NCBI GenBank assembly: GCA_023455425.1
Contig: JAEYCM010000025.1
Span: forward strand, 1-61,374
Length of the DNA: 61,374 nt
Origin: Bacillota bacterium
GTDB lineage: Bacteria > Bacillota > Clostridia > Christensenellales > CAG-138
Reading direction: 5' to 3'
Shown here: one piece after another, positions 50,797 to 59,651 of the stretch
How the letters are laid out: each line of letters starts with the position of its first letter
How positions within the stretch are numbered: the first letter of the stretch is position 1
Notes under the pieces: generated by a model
The model's input: the letters and a program-made list of their open reading frames with translations, nothing else
What the model was told of the DNA's origin: nothing
Databases searched by the model: none
Position numbers and translations under genes: made by a program

Positions 50797-51999
50797 ATGA
50801 GCAACGTCAAAAAATACACCGACAAACTCGAAAAGCTCAACTTCAGCAATATGTACGACGGCGATTTCTTCCTGACCTGGGAAAAGTCCCGCGACGAACT
50901 GGAAGCCGTATTCGCGGTAGCCGATGCGCTTAGGCACCTCAGGGAGAACAACGTCTCCACCAAGATTTTTGACAGCGGCCTTGGCATTTCCCTGTTCCGG
51001 GACAATTCCACCCGCACCCGCTTCTCCTTTGCTTCCGCCTGCAACCTGCTGGGCCTCGAGGTACAGGACCTGGACGAAGGCAAGAGCCAAGTCGCCCATG
51101 GCGAAACCGTACGCGAAACCGCCAACATGGTTTCCTTCATGGCGGACGTTATCGGCATCCGTGACGATATGTACATCGGCAAGGGCAACACCTACATGCA
51201 CGAAGTGGTGGATGCCGTGACCGAAGGCAACAAGGCTGGCGTTCTCGAACAGAAGCCCACCCTCGTCAACCTCCAGTGCGATATCGACCACCCCACCCAG
51301 TCCATGGCGGATATGCTCCACCTCATCCATGAGTTCGGCGGCGTAGAGAACCTCAAGGGCAAGAAGATCGCGATGAGCTGGGCATATTCCCCCTCTTACG
51401 GCAAGCCCCTCTCCGTTCCCCAGGGCATCATCGGACTGATGACGCGCATGGGCATGGACGTTACGTTAGCACACCCCGAGGGCTACGAAGTCATGGGCGA
51501 AGTCGTGGAAGTGGCGAAGGCCAACGCGGCGCAGTTTGGCGGCAAGTTTGAAATTACCAACTCCATGGCCGAAGCGTTCAAGGACGCCGACGTCGTATAC
51601 CCCAAGAGCTGGGCGCCCTTCAAGGCGATGGAACAGCGCACCGAACTCTATGGCAACGGCGATTTTGACGGCATCAAAGCCCTTGAAAAAGAACTGCTCG
51701 CCCAGAACGCCCAGCACAAGGATTGGGAGTGCACCGAAGAATTGATGAAGCTCACCAAGGACGGCAAGGCGCTCTACATGCATTGCCTGCCCGCCGATAT
51801 CTCCGGCGTGAGCTGCAAAGAAGGCGAAGTCGCCGCTTCCGTGTTCGAGCGTTACCGCGATCCCCTCTACAAGGAAGCTTCCTACAAGCCCTACATCATT
51901 GCGGCCATGATCTTCCTCGCGAAGGTGAAGGACCCGAAGAAGGCGCTCCTTGATCTTGAAGCAAATGCCAAGAAGCGTTGGGACGGCGCTGCCGAGTAA
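50797..51999 (+). CDS. ygeW: Knotted carbamoyltransferase YgeW
   Basis: The 400-residue protein belongs to the ornithine/aspartate carbamoyltransferase fold. Its carbamoyl-phosphate loop is SLFRDNSTRTRFSFASACNLLG near residues 65-86, with DIDHPTQSMADMLHLIHEFGG, AYSPSYGKPLSVPQG and the C-terminal HCLPADISGVSCKEGEVAASVFERYR. It matches YgeW, whose natural substrate was long unknown and is tied to purine/ureide breakdown in recent work. GGAGATC is 10-14 bases before the ATG. ygeX, hyuA, ssnA and xanthine dehydrogenase are not in the window. Confidence 0.9.
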   Translation: MSNVKKYTDKLEKLNFSNMYDGDFFLTWEKSRDELEAVFAVADALRHLRENNVSTKIFDSGLGISLFRDNSTRTRFSFASACNLLGLEVQDLDEGKSQVAHGETVRETANMVSFMADVIGIRDDMYIGKGNTYMHEVVDAVTEGNKAGVLEQKPTLVNLQCDIDHPTQSMADMLHLIHEFGGVENLKGKKIAMSWAYSPSYGKPLSVPQGIIGLMTRMGMDVTLAHPEGYEVMGEVVEVAKANAAQFGGKFEITNSMAEAFKDADVVYPKSWAPFKAMEQRTELYGNGDFDGIKALEKELLAQNAQHKDWECTEELMKLTKDGKALYMHCLPADISGVSCKEGEVAASVFERYRDPLYKEASYKPYIIAAMIFLAKVKDPKKALLDLEANAKKRWDGAAE

Positions 52000-52073
52000 C
52001 GCTGCATTCGAGCCGCTCGACAAGACCCGGCATTGCAATTTGTGCCAAAAACCAGTAGAATAAGTACGAACCG

Positions 52074-52107
52074 GGGGGCTGCCATCAGGTCAGCCCCCTG
52101 CTTTTTA
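52074..52107 (+). terminator. Terminator of ygeY-ygeW
   Basis: GGGGGCTG and CAGCCCCC form an 8-bp stem around CCATCAGGT, followed by TGCTTTTT. It lies 75 bp after the ygeW stop. Confidence 0.85.
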
Positions 52108-52235
52108 CAGCTTTGTCTGTTCGGCAGGGCTTTTTTCTCAATACGGCTCTGCACTTTTTTGGTAAGTTTTGATACTGTTCCTCAAGGGTCAGAGTGACGA
52201 TATAATTTACAGGATTGACAGGAGTAAAAACCAAG

Positions 52236-53129
52236 ATGGGTCAGGAACGGCGCGCCATGCTGCAAATGCTGCTGTGTGGCATTTTGTGGAGCTTTGGCGG
52301 AATTCTTATCAAACTCATGCCCTGGAACGCTTTGGTTATCGCGGGGGTCAGAAGCGCGTTAACGGCTGTGGTGATGTTTGCGTATATGCGTAAGAGCAAC
52401 ATGCGCATCCTATTCAATAAGCGGACGCTTGCGATCGGCGCTGTGACGTTTCTGGTGTTTGCGCTGTTCCTTTCGGCCAACAAGTTGACAACAGCGGCCA
52501 ACGCCATTGTGCTGCAGTATACCGCGCCTATCTATGTGCTGGTGTTTTCCGCGATCTTCCTGCACGCAAAAGTACGGCGTGGCGATGTGATTGCCCTGAC
52601 GCTGACTATGGTTGGCATCGGGCTGTTTTTCCTGGATCAGTTTGGCGCGGGATCCGTGTTGGGCAATGCGGTTGCGTTGCTCTCCGGCGTGTTTTTCGGC
52701 CTGATGTTCTTTTTGAGCGGCGGCGTGAGCGAAGAAACGCGCATGAGCGGGCTGTTCCTGGCCCAGATCATGACAGCCATTGTCGGCGTACCGCTGGCGT
52801 TCGTATATGAGACGCCCGTTACGGGTACGGCTGTTGTATGCATCGTCATACTGGGCGTCGTACAGCTTGGTATCCCGTACATCCTGTACAGCAAGGCGGT
52901 GAAGCATTGCTCGCCGCTGATGTGTTCCATTATTTCGGTGGTGGAGCCGCTATTAAACCCAGTGTGGGTGTTCCTTGTAATGGGGGAACAGCCGAGCTAC
53001 TGGGCGCTTGTCGGCGGCGTGGTCGTGCTTGTGACCGTCACGCTCTGGTGCGTGTGGGGAGAGAAGGAAAAACAGAAAGCGGCGGCTTTAGAGGCACAGC
53101 CGGCTGCGGCGCAGCAGAATATACTTTAG
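52236..53129 (+). CDS. EamA/DMT-family transporter
   Basis: The 297-residue protein has ten membrane helices in two EamA repeats (LLCGILWSFGGILIKLMPWNALVIAGVRSALTAVVMFAYM; LILGVVQLGIPYILYSKAVKHCSPLMCSIISVVEPLLNPVWVFL). The exported metabolite is unknown. The ATG at 52236 is ten bases after CAGGAGT. It could export a product of the ygeY-ygeW pathway, but a terminator separates them. Confidence 0.88.
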   Translation: MGQERRAMLQMLLCGILWSFGGILIKLMPWNALVIAGVRSALTAVVMFAYMRKSNMRILFNKRTLAIGAVTFLVFALFLSANKLTTAANAIVLQYTAPIYVLVFSAIFLHAKVRRGDVIALTLTMVGIGLFFLDQFGAGSVLGNAVALLSGVFFGLMFFLSGGVSEETRMSGLFLAQIMTAIVGVPLAFVYETPVTGTAVVCIVILGVVQLGIPYILYSKAVKHCSPLMCSIISVVEPLLNPVWVFLVMGEQPSYWALVGGVVVLVTVTLWCVWGEKEKQKAAALEAQPAAAQQNIL

Positions 53130-53170
53130 CAGGTTCTTGATAAAGCCTGATTTCTATCATAGGAGAAGCT

Positions 53171-55135
53171 ATGGACTATAACGTATCCAGCATACAGGTC
53201 ATGGAAGGATTGGACGCCGTGCGCATGCGCCCCGGCATGTACATCGGTTCCACCGGCGCGCGCGGGCTGCACCATATGCTTTGGGAGATCGTGGACAATG
53301 CGATCGATGAGGCGGCAAACGGATATGCGACCACCGTGGACGTCACCCTGCATGCGGACAATTCCGTGACGGTTGCGGACGACGGGCGAGGCATTCCCGT
53401 GGGCATCCACGAAAAATACGGCGTTTCCGGCGTGGAACTGGTGTTTACGCAGTTGCACGCGGGCGGCAAATTCGGCAACGACTCCTACGGATATTCCGGG
53501 GGGTTGCACGGCGTGGGCGCAAGCGTCGTCAACGCGCTTTCCGAATGGCTGCGCGCCGAAGTGTATACGCAGGGCCGCGCTTATGTGCAGGAGTTTAAAT
53601 CTATCCAGCAGAACGGTAAAATCATTTCGGGCCATCCCATGGCGCCGCTTACGGAAACGGGAAGGACGCGCAAGCAGGGCTCTGTTATCACATTCCTGCC
53701 CGACGCGCGCGTGTTTGAAACCGTGGAAATGAATTTTGACGTCATTTCCCGCCGTCTGAGGGAGCTTGCCTACCTCAACCGCGGCATCGCCATGCGTTTA
53801 AAGGACGAGCGCAAGGGAAAGCGCGAGGTCGAATATAAGTTTGAAGGCGGCCTCTCGGATTTCGTGCAGTATCTCAACGCGGACAAGACCCCCATTTATT
53901 CCACGCCGCTGTATTTCAAGGGCGAAAAGGACGGTATCCTCGTCGAGGTTGCCATGCAGCACAACGACGGGTACGCTGAAAGCATATTCAGCTATGTCAA
54001 CAACATTCCTACCACTGAGGGCGGCACGCATGAGACCGGCTTTAAGGCGGCGCTCACCAAGGTAATGAACGACCATTGCCGCAGGTCCGGCGTATTAAAG
54101 GACAAGGACCCGTCCCTTTCCGGTGAGGATTTCCGTGAAGGGCTGACGGCGGTCCTTTCCCTCAAGATGAAAACCATCCAGTTTGAGGGCCAGACCAAGA
54201 CGCGCTTAGGTAACACCGAGGCGCGCCCGGCGGTGGAGTATGTGGTGGGCGAACAGCTCATCCCGTACCTGGAGGATTTGAAAAACGCCGAGGTCGCGGC
54301 GCTGATCGCTGATAAAGCCATGAAGGCCGCGCGCGTGCGTGAAACCGCCCGCAAGGCCAAGACCATGGCGCGCGAAAAAAACAAGCTGGAGAATGCGCCG
54401 CTCGTTGGCAAGCTTTCTAGCTGCACCGGGCGCAACCCGCAGAAGAACGAGCTCTTTATTGTAGAAGGAGACAGCGCGGGCGGTTCCGCCAAGCAGGGAC
54501 GGGACAGAAGCTTCCAGGCCATATTGCCGCTTCGCGGAAAGCCGCTGAATGTCGAGAAAAAGCGGCTCGATCAGGTGCTCGAAAACGTCGAGTTCCGCTC
54601 CATCATCACCGCCATCGGCACCGGCATCGGCGAGGACTTCGATATTACGCAGCGAAAGTATGATAAAGTGATCATTCTCTCGGACGCCGACCAGGACGGC
54701 GCGCACATCCGGGCGATTTTGCTGACGTTCTTTTACCGCTACATGAAGCCGCTCATTATGGAGGGGCATGTGTATATCGGCATGCCGCCGCTCTATAAGG
54801 TGCATAAGGGCGACAAGGTCATTTATGCCTATAACGAAAAAGAGCTTGCGGAAGCGGCAAGGGAGCTTGGAAAAGGCTACCTGGTGCAGCGCTACAAAGG
54901 CCTGGGCGAAATGAATCCGGAACAGCTGTGGGAAACCACCATGAACCCGGACAACCGCTCCCTGGTGCGCGTAAGTATTGAGGACGCGGCGGATGTGGAG
55001 CATATGGTGACGGTGCTGATGGGGGATAAGATCCAGTCCCGCAAGGAATACATCAGCGAGTTCGCCAACTTCAACAAGCAGGATGCGTTTTTGGAAAAAG
55101 GCTATGCGGATAAGCAGGTGGCTATTCAGGAATAA
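53171..55135 (+). CDS. parE: Type II topoisomerase subunit B (topoisomerase IV ParE-type)
   Basis: The 654-residue GHKL-ATPase subunit has VRMRPGMYIGSTGARGLHHMLWEIVDNAIDEA, DDGRGIPVGIHEKYGVSGVE, GGLHGVGASVVNALSEWL, TOPRIM EGDSAGGSAKQGRDRSFQA and DADQDGAHIRAILLTFFYR. The GASVVNALS wording and the partner at 55302 favour ParE over GyrB. AGGAGAAGCT precedes the start. The gap to parC carries a hairpin ACCCGAAT-GGTAC-ATTCGGGT at 55190. Confidence 0.9.
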   Translation: MDYNVSSIQVMEGLDAVRMRPGMYIGSTGARGLHHMLWEIVDNAIDEAANGYATTVDVTLHADNSVTVADDGRGIPVGIHEKYGVSGVELVFTQLHAGGKFGNDSYGYSGGLHGVGASVVNALSEWLRAEVYTQGRAYVQEFKSIQQNGKIISGHPMAPLTETGRTRKQGSVITFLPDARVFETVEMNFDVISRRLRELAYLNRGIAMRLKDERKGKREVEYKFEGGLSDFVQYLNADKTPIYSTPLYFKGEKDGILVEVAMQHNDGYAESIFSYVNNIPTTEGGTHETGFKAALTKVMNDHCRRSGVLKDKDPSLSGEDFREGLTAVLSLKMKTIQFEGQTKTRLGNTEARPAVEYVVGEQLIPYLEDLKNAEVAALIADKAMKAARVRETARKAKTMAREKNKLENAPLVGKLSSCTGRNPQKNELFIVEGDSAGGSAKQGRDRSFQAILPLRGKPLNVEKKRLDQVLENVEFRSIITAIGTGIGEDFDITQRKYDKVIILSDADQDGAHIRAILLTFFYRYMKPLIMEGHVYIGMPPLYKVHKGDKVIYAYNEKELAEAARELGKGYLVQRYKGLGEMNPEQLWETTMNPDNRSLVRVSIEDAADVEHMVTVLMGDKIQSRKEYISEFANFNKQDAFLEKGYADKQVAIQE

Positions 55136-55301
55136 CAGATGATTTTACTGAAATCTATATTAGTTAATTTACTTTCTTTTGTTTCTTGCACCCGAATGGT
55201 ACATTCGGGTATCCTCTAAGGATTGATGTGCAGCCTAACGGCTACACAACCGATCTTTCGTGGAAAGAAAAGAAACATACCCTTCCAACCGAGGTGACAC
55301 T

Positions 55302-57716
55302 ATGGCAAAAAAGCCCCCGGAAAGCACATTGCCCCCGCGCGGGGAAACTATACTAGACCGCAGCATGGACGACGTGCTGCACAACAGCATGCTGCCCTAT
55401 GCGGAGCATGTTATATTAGAGCGCGCATTGCCGCGCGTGGAGGACGGCCTGAAGCCGGTGCAGCGCCGCATCCTGTATACCATGATGGAGCTTTCCTTAA
55501 CGCCGGACAAGCCGCACCGAAAATCCGCGCGTATCGTGGGCGACGCATTGGGCAAATACCATCCGCACGGGGACAGCTCGGTGTACGACGCCATGGTGCG
55601 CATGGCGCAGCCGTTTAACATGCGCGCCACGCTGGTGGACGGGCACGGCAACTTCGGCTCTATCGACGGCGACTCGGCCGCGGCCATGCGCTACACGGAA
55701 GCCAGAATGACGCCGCTTGCCATGGAGCTTTTACGGGATATTGAAAAGGATACCGTTGAGTTCGCGCTGAACTTTGACGATACGCTGCACGAGCCGACGC
55801 TGCTGCCCGGCAGGTTCCCGAACCTTCTGGTCAACGGCGCTTCCGGCATTGCGGTAGGCTTGGCGACCAACATCCCGCCGCACAATTTGGGCGAGGCGAT
55901 CGACGCCGTGGTGGCGCAGATCGAGGACCCTGAGATTACATTGGATGGCCTGATGCACCATTTGCCCTACCCGGACTTTCCGACAGGCGCGCTGCTGCTG
56001 CAATCGGATGAAATCCGTGAAGCGTACGCGACAGGGCGCGGCAAGCTGACAATGCGCGCAAAGACGCACTTTGAAACCACCAAGAACGGCAAGACGCTTA
56101 TTGTCATCACGGAAATTCCATATCAGGTCAATAAAGCGGCGATGCTCGAAAAAATACTCGCCGTGACACAAGAAAAAAAGGCCATGTTTGCGGGCGTAGC
56201 GGATATCCGGGACGAAAGCGACCGCGAGGGCATGCGCGCCGTCATCGAGCTCAAAAAGGATGCGGACGCGGAACAGACGCTCCAGTACCTGTTCAAATAT
56301 TCCGATCTCCAGTGCACGTTTGGCGTCAACATGGTGGCGATCGCAAACGGCAAGCCGCAGCAGATGGGGCTCAAGGAGATTATTACCCATTACATCCGGC
56401 ACCAGAAGGAAGTCGTCACCCGCCGCACGAAGTATGAGCTGGAGAATGCGAAAAAGCGCGAGCATATTTTGGCGGGCCTGATGATCGCCATCGACAACCT
56501 CGATGCCGTGATCGCGCTGATCCGCGCAAGCAAGACGGTCAAGGCGGCAAGGGAAGGGCTGATGGAGCGCTTCAAGCTTACGGAAATTCAGGCCCAGGCC
56601 ATATTGGATTTGCGCCTGCAGCGTTTGACCAACCTGGAGCTGCTCACCATCGAAAAAGAATACAAAGAAATGTTGGCGCTGATCGACCGCCTCAACGCAA
56701 TACTGGCTTCCGAAAAAAAGCTGATGGCGCTCATCAAGTCAGAATTGCTGGAGATCAGGGCAAAGTACGCCGACCCGCGCCGCACGCAGGTCATCCAGGG
56801 TAAAACGGAAATCCAGGTGGATACCGCCGCGCTCAAAGTGGTCGACGACGTCGTAATCACCATCTACGACGGCCTGCGCGCCCGCAGAACGCTCGCGAAG
56901 AGCAATGCTTCAAACGGGGACGAGCCACCGCTCTTTATCATCCCCACGCGGACGGATAAAAACCTCCGCCTGTTCACGGATAAGGGCGCGTGCCTGCTGC
57001 TTGCGGTGGAAGCGCTTGCGGAGAATAAAGCGGGCAGCCGCCCCAACAATCTTGCTGCGCTTTTGCCGTTTGAAGAAAATGAGCGCATTGTCGCGGCATA
57101 TGAAGAAAACGACGAAGGCTTATTGTACTTTGCCACCGCGCAGGGCTATGTGAAGTGTACGCCCGCGGCGCAATACAACACGCGCAATAAGCGCATCGCC
57201 GCTATCACGTTAAAGGATGGGGACAGCGTGCTTACCGTTGAATATGGGCGGGAGGAAACACTGCTGCTCATTACAAAGCTCGGCATGAGCATCCGGTTCG
57301 CGCTTAACACCGTGCCGGAAATGGGGCGCGCTGCGGCGGGCGTCAAGTGCATCAAGCTCGACGACGGGGACAGCGTCATTGCCGCCATACAGGTGCGGGA
57401 CGAAGGGGAGCTGTTAACCATCTCCGACCGCGGCTACGCCAAGCGCAGTCTGCTGTTCGATTATGAGGTGCAGGGCAGGAACGGCAAAGGCTTAAAGACA
57501 TTTGACTTTAAGAAGAACGGCAGCAACGGCACCCGCATCGCCGCGGCGTTCTATGTGCGCGAGCCGTTCGATATGGCCATCAAACAGCGCCATGGCACGC
57601 TCACCCGTGTGAATACCGAGGAAGTGCGCATTGAGCAGCGTGCAAGCAAGGGCAGCATGCTCATCCTTGTGATGCTCGACGACGACGTGATGGCGGTGGA
57701 CCGCATCGACGCATAG
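55302..57716 (+). CDS. parC: Type II topoisomerase subunit A (topoisomerase IV ParC-type)
   Basis: The 804-residue subunit has the breakage-reunion domain: ERALPRVEDGLKPVQRRILY, DALGKYHPHGDSSVYDAMVRMAQPF and the active-site Tyr131 in AAMRYTEARM. A long coiled-coil gate and a C-terminal beta-pinwheel follow. The pinwheel carries EVQGRNGKG, a degenerate GyrA box, so a gyrase role is not excluded. The ATG at 55302 follows GAGGTGA. It is paired with parE, 166 bp upstream. Confidence 0.88.
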   Translation: MAKKPPESTLPPRGETILDRSMDDVLHNSMLPYAEHVILERALPRVEDGLKPVQRRILYTMMELSLTPDKPHRKSARIVGDALGKYHPHGDSSVYDAMVRMAQPFNMRATLVDGHGNFGSIDGDSAAAMRYTEARMTPLAMELLRDIEKDTVEFALNFDDTLHEPTLLPGRFPNLLVNGASGIAVGLATNIPPHNLGEAIDAVVAQIEDPEITLDGLMHHLPYPDFPTGALLLQSDEIREAYATGRGKLTMRAKTHFETTKNGKTLIVITEIPYQVNKAAMLEKILAVTQEKKAMFAGVADIRDESDREGMRAVIELKKDADAEQTLQYLFKYSDLQCTFGVNMVAIANGKPQQMGLKEIITHYIRHQKEVVTRRTKYELENAKKREHILAGLMIAIDNLDAVIALIRASKTVKAAREGLMERFKLTEIQAQAILDLRLQRLTNLELLTIEKEYKEMLALIDRLNAILASEKKLMALIKSELLEIRAKYADPRRTQVIQGKTEIQVDTAALKVVDDVVITIYDGLRARRTLAKSNASNGDEPPLFIIPTRTDKNLRLFTDKGACLLLAVEALAENKAGSRPNNLAALLPFEENERIVAAYEENDEGLLYFATAQGYVKCTPAAQYNTRNKRIAAITLKDGDSVLTVEYGREETLLLITKLGMSIRFALNTVPEMGRAAAGVKCIKLDDGDSVIAAIQVRDEGELLTISDRGYAKRSLLFDYEVQGRNGKGLKTFDFKKNGSNGTRIAAAFYVREPFDMAIKQRHGTLTRVNTEEVRIEQRASKGSMLILVMLDDDVMAVDRIDA

Positions 57717-57777
57717 CGCAAAGTACGCGCGATATAGGGACAGAATAAACAAATGTATCATAACTTTGGGAGGAACG

Positions 57778-58074
57778 ATGGAACTCAATAGCAGGCAACG
57801 GGCGCAGCTTCGCTCCATGGCGAACACCCTGCAGCCCATATTCCAGATCGGCAAGGGCGGCGTCGGGGAAGAAATCATCGAACAGCTTTCCCTGGCGCTC
57901 GAAGCGCGGGAACTCATCAAAATTACGGTGCTTGAAACCGCGCCGGTGAGCGCGCGGGAAGCGGCGGAGGCGTTAAAAGTCCCTCTGCGGGCAGAGGTCG
58001 TGCAGTGCATCGGCCGGAAGGTGACGCTCTACCGTGAAAGCCGGGAAAACAAGCGCATCGAGCTGTGCAAATGA
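57778..58074 (+). CDS. yhbY: CRM-domain RNA-binding protein YhbY
   Basis: The 98-residue protein (ELNSRQRAQLRSMANTLQPIFQIGKGGVGEEIIEQLSLALEARELIKITVLE...) is a single CRM domain with the GKGG loop, and binds pre-50S ribosomal particles. GGGAGG is five bases before the ATG at 57778. It is 61 bp after parC. Confidence 0.93.
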   Translation: MELNSRQRAQLRSMANTLQPIFQIGKGGVGEEIIEQLSLALEARELIKITVLETAPVSAREAAEALKVPLRAEVVQCIGRKVTLYRESRENKRIELCK

Positions 58075-58187
58075 CCCTGTAAATAGCAAAAACGTAGTAA
58101 ATTTAAAGACCGCACGATGTTTGTTGATCAAGTTGTCAAATAAAGTTAGGGATTGCGTTGGTAATCTTCCGCTTAGCAGGGTCAGTG

Positions 58188-58318
58188 CGGGCGGTTCTAA
58201 GGAAAGGGTTTGGGGAAACGCAGTTTCCCCAAATCAAAAATCTATCGCGACGGCCCTCAGGCCTAGTGTCCGAGGCGTCTCCCCCCGTGGACGCGGCGCG
58301 CTAAAGCGCCGATACCTC
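58188..58318 (-). repeat. Dispersed repeat, copy H (truncated half)
   Basis: Within the 439-bp gap 58075-58513, this copy keeps the part from CGGGCGGTTC through the GGGGAAAC-GCA-GTTTCCCC stem, GGCC-CTCA-GGCC and the end CGCCGATACC. The half that would hold the CAGTGAG hairpin module is missing. The end is followed by TCGGAACCTCAAG, similar to the flank of copies E and G. Apart from this and the purR promoter the gap shows no gene. Confidence 0.75.
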
Positions 58319-58387
58319 GGAACCTCAAGCGGGTTTATTGACACCACCCTTCCGTAGACAAGTCCAGGACTTCCTGTGCCATATTTG

Positions 58388-58396
58388 CCGAACATT
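58388..58396. promoter_or_regulatory. Possible PurR box
   Basis: CCGAACATT matches the core of the Bacillus PurR box (CCGAACWWT), 15 bp upstream of the purR promoter's -35 element. A second, inverted box was not found, so autoregulation is only suggested. Confidence 0.3.
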
Positions 58397-58410
58397 ACGC
58401 AAATAAAAAC

Positions 58411-58439
58411 TTGTAAATGTGCGGGATTTCCGGTATACT
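58411..58439 (+). promoter_or_regulatory. Promoter of purR
   Basis: TTGTAA (58411-58416), 17 bp, TATACT (58434-58439), with the ATG 75 bp downstream. Confidence 0.6.
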
Positions 58440-58513
58440 ATACGCGGTAGTCGGCAATGGAGCTGACGCTTTCTTAATTTGTAATTTACATTGCCGGGAA
58501 GGATGTACAATTG

Positions 58514-59338
58514 ATGGAAAAGTTAAAGCGGAGCGAGCGCGTGGCGGCGATTACGCGGGCATTGAGCTGTGAGCCGGGCAGGCTGTTTACGTTACGGGAG
58601 TTTGTGGAGTGGTTCGGCTGCGCAAAATCCACGCTGAGCGAGGATATCACGACAGTCCGCACGGTGCTGGGCAAGTACGGTCTGGGCGTGGTGGAAAGCG
58701 TGAACGGTGCGGCAGGCGGCGTGCGCTTCTATCCCTTTAACGAGGACGCCGCGGATACCGCGTTCGTGCTTTCCGTTTGCAAGGAGCTTTCCGCAAAAGA
58801 GCGTATTGTGACCGGCGGCTTCTTATATACGGTGGACCTGTTTTCGGATCCCCGGATCTTGACGCGTATGGGAGAGATTTTCGCCAAGAAATTCTTCCGT
58901 CTCCAGCCGGATGTGGTGGTGACGGTGGAATCTATGGGCGTGCCTATTTCCCTGATGGTAGCAAAAGCCTTGGGCAAGCCCTTGGTCACGGCCAGACGCG
59001 ACAACCGTATTTCAGAAGGTTCGGTTGTGACGCTCAATTACATGAGCGCGTCAAGTAAGCGCGTGCAGACCATGAGCCTCCCGCGTCGCAGCTTGGTCGC
59101 AGGGCAGAAGGCGCTCATTATCGACGACTTCATGAAGGGCGGCGGCACCGCCAAGGCGCTTGTCGCCATGATGCAGGAATTCAATGTGCAGGTCTGCGGT
59201 ACCGGCGTTATCGTGGCCACGCAGGAGCCCCGTATTAAGCGCGTGCAGGATTATGTGGCGCTGATGACATTGGGCACCGTGGACGAGGAAGCGGGCTTTG
59301 CGGATATCCGTCCCGCGGACTGGCTCTCAAACGGCTGA
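58514..59338 (+). CDS. purR: Purine operon repressor PurR
   Basis: The Gram-positive PurR binds DNA with a winged helix and senses PRPP with a phosphoribosyltransferase-like domain. The 274-residue protein has KLKRSERVAAITRALSCEPGRLFTLREFVEWFGCAKSTLSEDITTVR, then VTVESMGVPISLMVAKALGKPLVTARRDNRISEGS and the PRPP motif ALIIDDFMKGGGTAKAL. The ATG at 58514 follows GGGAAGGAT. No purine genes are next to it. Confidence 0.94.
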   Translation: MEKLKRSERVAAITRALSCEPGRLFTLREFVEWFGCAKSTLSEDITTVRTVLGKYGLGVVESVNGAAGGVRFYPFNEDAADTAFVLSVCKELSAKERIVTGGFLYTVDLFSDPRILTRMGEIFAKKFFRLQPDVVVTVESMGVPISLMVAKALGKPLVTARRDNRISEGSVVTLNYMSASSKRVQTMSLPRRSLVAGQKALIIDDFMKGGGTAKALVAMMQEFNVQVCGTGVIVATQEPRIKRVQDYVALMTLGTVDEEAGFADIRPADWLSNG

Positions 59339-59372
59339 TAAGCTCAGGAGTTTCATAAATCACTTAAATTGG

Positions 59373-59400
59373 TCCCGTCTCATAAGAGGCGGGGCTTTTG
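59373..59400 (+). terminator. Terminator of purR
   Basis: CCCGTCTC-ATAA-GAGGCGGG, with one G-T pair, followed by GCTTTTG, 35 bp past the stop. Confidence 0.8.
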
Positions 59401-59482
59401 CTTTGCATAGTAATTCGCATGACTGGACAGCATCTATTCGACAGGAAATGCCATAAAGCATGGCACCCTCTCCATCAAACTG

Positions 59483-59511
59483 AAATGAGACCAAAATGAG
59501 GTAGAAATGAG
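59483..59511 (+). promoter_or_regulatory. Three AAATGAG iterons in 11-bp phase
   Basis: AAATGAG occurs at 59483, 59494 and 59505, each start exactly 11 bases apart. Helically phased direct repeats just upstream of a -35 box are typical of activator sites. The gap 59339-59651 holds this, the purR terminator and the promoter below, and no gene. Confidence 0.5.
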
Positions 59512-59528
59512 CCCATTTACATGCCGAC

Positions 59529-59556
59529 TTGATACCGAAGAGTGGTTAAATATAGT
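59529..59556 (+). promoter_or_regulatory. Promoter of the surface-protein gene
   Basis: TTGATA (59529-59534), 16 bp, TATAGT (59551-59556), 18 bp downstream of the AAATGAG repeats. The leader is about 90 nt. Confidence 0.5.
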
Positions 59557-59651
59557 CATAACATGGTGGACTAGCACATAAGAAGGTTTTGGTTTGTGTC
59601 TGCAGCCTAAGCAGCGGAACAAAGAAATAAAGAAAAGAAGGAGGGAAACGT

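Noticed and set aside
53171..57716. gyrB-gyrA instead of parE-parC
   Set aside because: The GASVVNALS motif in the B subunit and the degenerate GyrA box in the A subunit favour topoisomerase IV, though not beyond doubt.
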